Shown piece by piece: positions 6,737 to 12,283 of a stretch of 12,283 nucleotides of DNA. A model generated the notes under the pieces. That model worked only from the letters and a program-made list of their open reading frames with translations. It ran no database searches and was not told where the DNA came from. The DNA comes from Candidatus Neoanaerotignum tabaqchaliae (GTDB lineage Bacteria; Bacillota; Clostridia; Lachnospirales; Anaerotignaceae). The position numbers and the translations under genes are program-made. The stretch lies in contig CAJFUS010000170.1 of assembly GCA_904420235.1 (NCBI GenBank), positions 1 to 12,283 on the forward strand. The letters are read 5' to 3'. Position 1 is the stretch's first letter; each line of letters opens with the position of its first letter.

Positions 6737-8595
6737 ATTTAATAAGCTCCAAAAGCGTTCAGATAGACGCCGATGTTAAAAGCAAAGAGGAAATGCTTGA
6801 TTATGCCGCAAATCTTATGTATTCTGCCGGATTTGTGTCGGACAAGGAAATATTTAAAGAGGCCTTGAAAAAACGTGAGAACCAGTCCACAACGGCCATA
6901 GGTGAAGGCATAGCCATTCCGCACGCCAAAAGTCCTTCTGTTAAAAAAGCCGGTATAGGAGCGGTACTTTTAAAAAATGAGATTAATTACGGCGCTGAGG
7001 ACAGCAGCGGCAGTCGTTTGTTTTTTATTATAGCCGCTCCGGAAAATGGAGAAAATACACATCTTGACGCTTTGGGAAAGCTTTCCACTCTCCTTATGGA
7101 CGAGGAATTTACCAAAAAACTTATGAGCGCTAAAGATAAGAATGAGTTTATAGGTATAATAAAAGAGGCAGAAAAGGACGAAACAGGAATTACGGAAGAA
7201 GCCGGAAATGGACATTTTGACATTGTGGCCGTAACAGCTTGTCCAACAGGAATAGCCCACACTTTTATGGCCGCAGAGGGCCTTGAGAAAGCTGCTAAAA
7301 AAATGGGTATCAGCATAAAGGTGGAAAAAAACGGCGCTTCCGGAATTAAAGATATGCTTACAACAGATGATATAGCCAGGGCCACAGCCGTTATAGTTGC
7401 CGCAGACAGAAAGGTTGAAATGGCACGATTTGACGGAAAGCCTATGGTTATAACAAAGGTGTCCGAAGGAATAAACAGCCCCGAAAAACTTATAGAAAAA
7501 GCTCTTAATAAAAATACCGAGATATATAGGCATAACGATTCAACTTCCGAGGGAATTTCGGGCGCTACTCAGGGCGGGGGAATACACAGTGTTTATACAG
7601 ACCTTATGAATGGTGTTTCATATATGCTTCCCTTTGTTATAGGCGGAGGAATATTGATAGCCTTGGCGTTCCTTTTTGATGATTACTCTCTGGACCCGTC
7701 AAATTTCGGCTATAACACGCCTGTGGCGGCATTCTTTAAAAAAGCCGGAGACGCGGCATTTGGCTTTATGCTTCCTGTTTTGGCAGGATATATAGCCATG
7801 AGTATAGCGGACAAGCCTGCGCTGGCGGCGGGATTTGCCGGAGGATATTTGGCCCAAAACGGCGGCAGCGGATTTTTAGGCGCTCTTTTAGCCGGATTTG
7901 TTGCTGGATATATTATGAAGGGAATTAAAAAAGCTCTTGATAAACTTCCGGACAGTGTGGCGGGAATAAAAAGCGTACTTCTTTATCCTCTTATAAGTAT
8001 TTTTTTAACAGCCGCTATTATACAGTTTATATTAAACCCTCCTGTAAGTGCTCTTAACGCAATGCTTTATAATGCCCTTAACAGTATGGGTTCCACAAGT
8101 CGTGTTCTTTTAGGAATTATACTTGCAGGAATGATGGCTGTTGACATGGGCGGGCCTATAAACAAAGCGTCCTATGTTTTTGGAACGGCCGCTATATCCG
8201 AAGGCAGGTTTGATATTATGGCAGCAGTTATGATTGGCGGTATGGTTCCGCCTTTGGCAATAGCCCTTTGCAGCACGTTTTTTAAAAGCAGATTCAGTTC
8301 CAATGAAAGAAAAAGCGCCGCCGTTAACTATATAATGGGCCTTTCTTTTATAACGGAGGGAGCCATACCTTTTGCCGCCTCGGACCCATTAAGAGTAATA
8401 CCGGCATGTGTTATAGGTTCTGCGGTAGCCGGAGGGCTTTCTATGTTTTTTGATTGTACCCTTAGAGCACCTCATGGCGGAATATTTGTTATACCGGTTA
8501 TAGGCAACTGGCTTGGATTTTTAATAGCCTTGGCGGCAGGCTCTGTTGTTGGAATGCTTATGCTTGCTTTGTTTAAGAAACCTATGGAGGAATGA
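6724..8595 (+). CDS. fruA: Fructose PTS permease, fused EIIABC
   Basis: Membrane permease that imports fructose and phosphorylates it to fructose-1-phosphate. Its 623 residues hold three domains in A-B-C order, as in Bacillus FruA. EIIA (about 1-150) has the phospho-accepting H67 in AIPHAK. EIIB (about 165-265) has C173 in TACPTGIAHTFMAAE. EIIC (about 285-620) is the multi-helix channel, with DMGGPINKASYVFG (474-487), ITEGAIPF (543-550) and APHGG (582-586), all family hallmarks. No domain is truncated, and the linker at about 262-285 is Ser/Thr/Gly-rich as expected. The start is ATG 6724 with AAAAGGAG (6706-6713) 10 bases upstream. The overlap with fruK and the immediate junction with the HPr gene point to one transcript with coupled translation. 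Mannose- or mannitol-type permeases are excluded by the motifs. Confidence 0.95.
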   Translation: MRIINLISSKSVQIDADVKSKEEMLDYAANLMYSAGFVSDKEIFKEALKKRENQSTTAIGEGIAIPHAKSPSVKKAGIGAVLLKNEINYGAEDSSGSRLFFIIAAPENGENTHLDALGKLSTLLMDEEFTKKLMSAKDKNEFIGIIKEAEKDETGITEEAGNGHFDIVAVTACPTGIAHTFMAAEGLEKAAKKMGISIKVEKNGASGIKDMLTTDDIARATAVIVAADRKVEMARFDGKPMVITKVSEGINSPEKLIEKALNKNTEIYRHNDSTSEGISGATQGGGIHSVYTDLMNGVSYMLPFVIGGGILIALAFLFDDYSLDPSNFGYNTPVAAFFKKAGDAAFGFMLPVLAGYIAMSIADKPALAAGFAGGYLAQNGGSGFLGALLAGFVAGYIMKGIKKALDKLPDSVAGIKSVLLYPLISIFLTAAIIQFILNPPVSALNAMLYNALNSMGSTSRVLLGIILAGMMAVDMGGPINKASYVFGTAAISEGRFDIMAAVMIGGMVPPLAIALCSTFFKSRFSSNERKSAAVNYIMGLSFITEGAIPFAASDPLRVIPACVIGSAVAGGLSMFFDCTLRAPHGGIFVIPVIGNWLGFLIALAAGSVVGMLMLALFKKPMEE

Positions 8596-8600
8596 TTTTA

Positions 8601-8858
8601 ATGAAAACTTTTGAGTATGTTATAAAAGATAAAGAAGGAATACACGCAAGACCGGCAGGGGTTGTTGTTAAAGCCGCAAAAGATTTTGAAAGCGATATTA
8701 CAATAGAGAATAAAGGGAAAAGCGTAAACTGCAAGGGAATATTTGCCGTTATGAGTTTGGCTGCTAAATGTGGTGAGACGATAATAGTTCGTGCCGAGGG
8801 ACGAGATGAGGACAAGGCATTAGAAGCCGTTAAACAAGCCGTAGAAACCAATTTATAG
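8601..8858 (+). CDS. ptsH: HPr-like phosphocarrier protein lacking the regulatory Ser46
   Basis: Small cytoplasmic phosphocarrier that moves phosphate from Enzyme I to EIIA; 85 residues, the standard HPr length. The active site is intact: H15 and R17 in GIHARPAG (13-20). The usual second signature is altered. It reads CKGIFAVMSLAAKCGE (44-59), with Gly at position 46 (codon GGA) where Bacillota HPr has the Ser phosphorylated by HPr kinase. The start is ATG 8601: TGGAGGA (8585-8591) lies 9 bases before it. An in-frame ATG at 8592 overlaps the fruA stop but directly abuts the binding site, and it would shift His15 to 18. The gene sits between fruA and ptsI with almost no spacing. The AGGAGGA site for ptsI overlaps its stop codon. 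It probably serves the fructose permease; a standard HPr may exist elsewhere. Confidence 0.9.
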   Translation: MKTFEYVIKDKEGIHARPAGVVVKAAKDFESDITIENKGKSVNCKGIFAVMSLAAKCGETIIVRAEGRDEDKALEAVKQAVETNL

Positions 8859-8871
8859 GAGGAACCGCCCC

Positions 8872-10491
8872 ATGATTACTAAAAATGGTAAGGGTGTTTT
8901 TGGCGGTATAGCCTTTGGAAAAATTCATATATTCAGTGACCATATTGATGTAAAAAAATATTTCACATCGGATACTGCCAAAGAGAAAGAACGCTTTGAG
9001 AGGGCCTGTAATAAAGCTTTTGACGAGACCATATCTCTTATGGAAAAAACAAAAGAAGACGTCGGCAAAAAGGAAGCGGAAATATTTGAGATACATTCTA
9101 TGATGATAAGAGATGAGGAGTATGTGTCGGCTGTTGAAAGCCGTATTGAGGGCGGTATAAACGCAGAAGCGGCCGTTAAGGAAACAGGCGACGAGTTTGC
9201 TGAAAAGTTCTTGTCACTTGAGGACAGCTATATGAAACAGAGAGCTGCCGACGTTATTGATATATCAGAAAGAATTATAAAGGCCCTTATGGGAAAAAGC
9301 CTTAATGCCAAAGACCTTAAGGAAAAAACAATAGTTGTTGCCCACGACCTTACTCCAAGCCAAACGGTTCAGCTTAGGGAAGGCAATATATCAGGCTTTA
9401 TAACAGAGGGCGGCTCTGGAAACTCTCATACGGCTATTTTGGCAAGAACAATGAATTTGCCAGCCGTAATAGGCGTTAAGGGAATAATGGACGAGGCCTA
9501 TGAAGGCATAGACGCCGCCATAGACGGCTCCAGCGGAACAATTTATATAGCTCCCAATAACACAACAATGAAACGCCTTGAGGATAAAAAAATAAAGTCC
9601 GACGGCGAAAAGGAGCTGCTTCAAAAGTATAAGGGTGTTAAAACCGTTACAAAAAGCGGAAAAGAAATAATGCTTTACGCCAATATATCAAATATGGCCG
9701 ACCTTGACATGGTTTTGGCCAATGACGCCGAAGGAATAGGGCTTTTCAGAACGGAATTTATATTTATGGAAAGCCGCACATTTCCGTCGGAAGAAGAACA
9801 GTTTGAGATTTATAAAAGAGCGGCCGAAAAAATGGGCGGAAGGCGTGTTATAATAAGAACTCTCGATATAGGAGCCGACAAAAAAGTTGACTATTTTGAC
9901 ATTCCTGAGGAAGAAAATCCGGCTATGGGCTTTAGGGCCATAAGAATATGCCTTGAGAGAACAAATATATTTAAAGTTCAATTAAAGGCCATTTTAAGAG
10001 CCTCGGCATTTGGCAAAGTAGCCATTATGTTTCCAATGATATGCACTCTTGAGGAGCTTAGAAAAGCTAAAAGTATTTTAAACGAGGTTAAACTGGAGCT
10101 GGATTTTGCCGGAATAAAGTATGACAGAAACATAGAGGTTGGAATAATGGTTGAAACTCCGGCTGCGGCAATTATAAGCGATATTTTGGCACAGGAATGC
10201 GACTTTTTCAGTATTGGCACAAACGACCTTACCCAGTATACCCTTGCGGTTGATAGGCAGAATAGTAAGGTCAATTCTCAGTTTGACACACATCACGAGT
10301 CAATATTAAGGCTTATAAGAATTACGGCTGAAAACGCTAAAAAAGAAGGCATTTGGACAGGTATATGCGGAGAACTTGGAGCTGATGAGTCTCTTACAGA
10401 AAAATTTATAAAGTGGGGTGTAGACGAGCTTTCGGTTTCTCCGGTATATGTACTTTCTTTAAGAAAAAAAATAACGGAATTATATGTATAG
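8872..10491 (+). CDS. ptsI: PTS Enzyme I (phosphoenolpyruvate-protein phosphotransferase)
   Basis: Cytoplasmic enzyme that autophosphorylates from PEP and passes the phosphate to HPr. It has 539 residues, somewhat shorter than the common 570-575. The HPr-binding helical part lies in about residues 35-140. The phosphohistidine is H186 in GGSGNSHTAILAR (180-192); the usual motif is GGRTSHxAIxAR, so the loop before the histidine is a variant. The PEP-binding barrel has GIGLFRTEFIFM (288-299), the second PEP-utilising signature DFFSIGTNDLTQYTLAVDRQ (444-463), and the catalytic cysteine C499 in GICGELGAD. All key residues are present. ATG 8872 follows AGGAGGA (8857-8863) by 8 bases. It is the last gene of the fructose operon, before a strong terminator. 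It may be the only Enzyme I of the cell or a fructose-dedicated copy; the window cannot tell. Confidence 0.93.
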   Translation: MITKNGKGVFGGIAFGKIHIFSDHIDVKKYFTSDTAKEKERFERACNKAFDETISLMEKTKEDVGKKEAEIFEIHSMMIRDEEYVSAVESRIEGGINAEAAVKETGDEFAEKFLSLEDSYMKQRAADVIDISERIIKALMGKSLNAKDLKEKTIVVAHDLTPSQTVQLREGNISGFITEGGSGNSHTAILARTMNLPAVIGVKGIMDEAYEGIDAAIDGSSGTIYIAPNNTTMKRLEDKKIKSDGEKELLQKYKGVKTVTKSGKEIMLYANISNMADLDMVLANDAEGIGLFRTEFIFMESRTFPSEEEQFEIYKRAAEKMGGRRVIIRTLDIGADKKVDYFDIPEEENPAMGFRAIRICLERTNIFKVQLKAILRASAFGKVAIMFPMICTLEELRKAKSILNEVKLELDFAGIKYDRNIEVGIMVETPAAAIISDILAQECDFFSIGTNDLTQYTLAVDRQNSKVNSQFDTHHESILRLIRITAENAKKEGIWTGICGELGADESLTEKFIKWGVDELSVSPVYVLSLRKKITELYV

Positions 10492-10496
10492 CTTTT

Positions 10497-10535
10497 AAAC
10501 AGGGCGCTAAAAAGTAGGCAGCCCTGTTTTTTGTT
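10497..10535 (+). terminator. Rho-independent terminator of the fructose operon
   Basis: AAACAGGGC (10497-10505) pairs perfectly with GCCCTGTTT (10521-10529) across a 15-base loop and runs into TTTTTTG. It begins 6 bases after the ptsI stop, so it ends the fruK-fruA-ptsH-ptsI transcript. Confidence 0.88.
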
Positions 10536-10566
10536 TCAAAAACGTGAAGTATACCGGCTTTTTTTG

Positions 10567-10595
10567 TTGACATCAAATAAGCTGATATTTATAAT
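10567..10595 (+). promoter_or_regulatory. Consensus sigma-A promoter of the IMP dehydrogenase gene
   Basis: TTGACA (10567-10572) and TATAAT (10590-10595) are both perfect and lie 17 bases apart. Transcription would start near 10602, leaving a leader of about 77 bases with AAGGAGG at 10663-10669. Fully consensus promoters are often limited by a repressor or by initiating-nucleotide supply. Confidence 0.88.
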
Positions 10596-10597
10596 AA

Positions 10598-10620
10598 CAG
10601 TTAACCAGTTATCAGTTTTT
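10598..10620 (+). repeat. Three CAGTT direct repeats at the predicted transcription start
   Basis: CAGTT occurs at 10598, 10606 and 10613, that is, with spacings of 8 and 7 bases, directly after the -10 box. The first two copies extend to CAGTTA. A repressor bound here would block the start of transcription, but this is inference and the motif is short. Confidence 0.4.
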
Positions 10621-10678
10621 GTAAAATTAGATGGAATAATGGTATAAAAAGCATAGTAAAATAAGGAGGAAAATAATA

Positions 10679-12181
10679 ATGGCAATTTTTATGAATGAAC
10701 CGTCTCGTACATTTGGGGAGTATCTTCTTATACCTGGGTATTCGTCTGCCAATTGTATTCCGGCAAACGTAAGCCTTAAAACGCCGCTTGTTAAGTTTAA
10801 AAAGGGCGAGGAGGCAGAGATATTTTTAAATATACCAATGACTTCGGCTATAATGCAGTCTGTTTCTGACGACAAAATGGCTGTGGCTTTGGCAAGGGAG
10901 GGCGGACTTTCGTTTATATACGGCTCCCAGTCTATAGAAAGTCAGGCGGAAATGGTTGCAAGAGTTAAAAGCTACAGAGCTGGCTTTGTAAACAGCGATT
11001 CCAATATATCCCCCGAATCTACATTAAATGATATTCTTGTTCTTAAAGAAAAAACAGGTCATTCAACAGTTGCCGTTACAGACGACGGAAGCGCAACAGG
11101 AAAGCTTGTGGGCATTGTTACAAGCAGAGATTACAGAGTAAGCAGAATGAGCCCTGACACAAAGGTTAAAGAGTTTATGACACCTTTTGAAGACTTGATA
11201 TATGGAGATGAAACAACAACCTTAAAAGAGGCTAATGACATTATTTGGGAAAACAAACTTAACTGCCTTCCTATAATAGATAAAAATCAAAAACTTATGT
11301 CATTTGTTTTTAGAAAAGATTATAATTCTCATAAAAACAATGAACTTGAGCTTATTGACTCATCAAAAAGGTATATGGTTGGTGCCGGAATAAACACAAG
11401 AGATTATGCCCAGCGCATACCAGCACTTATAGAAGCAGGAGCAGATGTGCTTTGCATAGACAGTTCTGAGGGATATTCTGAGTGGCAGAAAAGAGTTTTG
11501 GAGTTTGTTAGAGAGAAATATGGTGACAAGGTTAAAATAGGAGCCGGAAACGTTGTTGACGGAGAGGGATTCCGTTTCCTTGCTGAGTGTGGTGCGGATT
11601 TTGTTAAGGTTGGCATAGGCGGCGGAGCCATATGTATAACAAGGGAGCAAAAGGGAATTGGCCGCGGACAGGCTACGGCTATAATAGAAGTTGCCAAAGC
11701 CCGCGACGAGTATTATAAAGAAACAGGAGTATATGTTCCAATATGCTCTGACGGTGGTATTGTTCACGACTATCACATCACATTGGCCCTTGCTATGGGC
11801 GCTGATTTCCTTATGCTTGGAAGGTATTTCGCCCGCTTTGACGAGAGTCCTACAAAGAAAGTTAACATTAACGGAAACTTTATGAAAGAGTATTGGGGTG
11901 AAGGTAGCGCCAGAGCCAGAAACTGGCAGAGATATGACCTTGGCGGAGCCGAGAAGCTTTCTTTTGAGGAAGGCGTTGACTCATTTGTTCCTTATGCCGG
12001 AAGCCTTAAGGATAATGTAAGCCTTTCATTAAGCAAGGTACGCTCAACAATGTGCAACTGCGGCTGCCTTACAATACCAGAGCTTCAGAAAAACGCTAAA
12101 ATAACACTTGTTTCCTCAACAAGTATTGTGGAAGGTGGAGCTCATGATGTACTTTTAAAGGACAACAGACAGATTTTATAA
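10679..12181 (+). CDS. guaB: IMP dehydrogenase, Tritrichomonas foetus-like type
   Basis: Catalyses NAD-dependent oxidation of IMP to XMP, the committed step of GMP synthesis, in the cytoplasm. It has 500 residues. The TIM-barrel is split by a CBS-domain pair at about 105-220 (FMTP at 166-169). The catalytic loop is GIGGGAICITREQKGIGRGQ (312-331) with C319. D261, the phosphate-site SDGG (357-360), the flap GEGSARARNWQRYDLGG (407-423) with R418 and Y419, and E431 are all present. These residues fall on the numbers used for the T. foetus enzyme. The flap and the C-terminal TMCNCG...ITLVSSTSIVEGGAHD closely match that protist protein as I remember it, unlike the usual bacterial GMGS flap. ATG 10679 follows AAGGAGG by 9 bases. 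It is a single-gene unit with its own promoter and terminator. GMP reductase is unlikely given the CBS pair and the Arg-Tyr flap. Confidence 0.93.
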   Translation: MAIFMNEPSRTFGEYLLIPGYSSANCIPANVSLKTPLVKFKKGEEAEIFLNIPMTSAIMQSVSDDKMAVALAREGGLSFIYGSQSIESQAEMVARVKSYRAGFVNSDSNISPESTLNDILVLKEKTGHSTVAVTDDGSATGKLVGIVTSRDYRVSRMSPDTKVKEFMTPFEDLIYGDETTTLKEANDIIWENKLNCLPIIDKNQKLMSFVFRKDYNSHKNNELELIDSSKRYMVGAGINTRDYAQRIPALIEAGADVLCIDSSEGYSEWQKRVLEFVREKYGDKVKIGAGNVVDGEGFRFLAECGADFVKVGIGGGAICITREQKGIGRGQATAIIEVAKARDEYYKETGVYVPICSDGGIVHDYHITLALAMGADFLMLGRYFARFDESPTKKVNINGNFMKEYWGEGSARARNWQRYDLGGAEKLSFEEGVDSFVPYAGSLKDNVSLSLSKVRSTMCNCGCLTIPELQKNAKITLVSSTSIVEGGAHDVLLKDNRQIL

Positions 12182-12205
12182 TTATTATAATTACTTAAAA
12201 CTTGG

Positions 12206-12240
12206 AAAAGCGTCGGATATTTTAATCCGGCGCTTTTGCT
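12206..12240 (+). terminator. Rho-independent terminator after the IMP dehydrogenase gene
   Basis: AAAAGCGTCGGAT (12206-12218) pairs with ATCCGGCGCTTTT (12225-12237) with one G-U pair and a 6-base loop. The stem is strong, and its 3' arm supplies a four-T run. It starts 25 bases after the stop. The remaining bases to 12283 hold nothing I can identify. Confidence 0.8.
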
Positions 12241-12283
12241 GTGACAAAATTACATCGTTTGAGTAATTCATGTTTTGGAAAAT

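Noticed and set aside
6970..7533. Long open frame on the minus strand inside fruA
   Set aside because: It lies antisense to the strongly supported EIIA and EIIB domains, gives a composition typical of a shadow frame and shows no domain.
10602..10678. Possible purine riboswitch in the IMP dehydrogenase leader
   Set aside because: The leader is only about 77 bases, and I see no three-way-junction pattern, conserved loop sequences or following terminator hairpin.
11363..11776. Minus-strand open frame within the IMP dehydrogenase gene
   Set aside because: It overlaps the catalytic loop region of a clearly real gene, and no family can be recognised.
1..12283. CRISPR arrays, transposons, phage, toxin-antitoxin or defence genes
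   Set aside because: No repeat-spacer array, transposase, terminal inverted repeats, integrase or known defence domain is visible. All large open frames belong to recognised metabolic or transport families.

Overview
The window is a low-GC chromosomal segment, by eye in the mid-30s percent. It has AT-rich codon use (many ATA and AGG codons), strong AGGAGG-type ribosome binding sites, a near-consensus and a full-consensus sigma-A promoter, and U-tailed hairpin terminators. This fits an anaerobic Bacillota, most likely a clostridial or Lachnospiraceae-like organism. I infer that from composition and gene content; no rRNA or marker gene is present. I see no insertion sequence, phage gene, CRISPR array, tRNA or rRNA, and no defence system. 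The region looks like ordinary metabolic chromosome with a few unusual details.

Layout. (1) Positions 1-236 hold the end of an unidentified gene and its terminator. (2) Positions 348-2488 hold a LysR-family regulator followed on the same strand by an ACT-less threonine/serine ammonia-lyase. This resembles the tdcA-tdcB arrangement. The 272-base gap between them contains two dyads that could be operators. (3) Positions 2635-5426, minus strand, hold a tight operon: EamA/DMT-family transporter, PAP2-family phosphatase, then MATE efflux pump. It converges on the ammonia-lyase across one hairpin that can terminate in both directions. (4) Positions 5427-5791 form the divergent control region between that operon and the fructose operon. 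(5) Positions 5792-10491 hold a fructose PTS operon: 1-phosphofructokinase, fused EIIABC fructose permease, an HPr and Enzyme I. It ends in a strong terminator. (6) Positions 10567-12237 hold a singly transcribed IMP dehydrogenase with a perfect TTGACA-N17-TATAAT promoter and its own terminator.

How the genes work together. The fructose operon encodes a complete chain. Enzyme I takes phosphate from PEP and passes it to HPr, then to the EIIA and EIIB domains of FruA. FruA imports fructose as fructose-1-phosphate, and FruK converts that to fructose-1,6-bisphosphate. The HPr keeps the catalytic His15 but has Gly at position 46, where Bacillota HPr normally has the regulatory Ser. This suggests a relay that HPr kinase cannot regulate.

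The IMP dehydrogenase is of the Tritrichomonas foetus type. Its active-site residues fall at the same numbers as in that protist enzyme, as I recall it. The most interesting points are the Ser46-less HPr within a self-contained fructose relay, the protist-like IMP dehydrogenase, and several unassigned operator-like repeats. Five starts are better placed at internal ATGs than at the furthest upstream start: lysR, the EamA gene, the PAP2 gene, fruK and ptsH.
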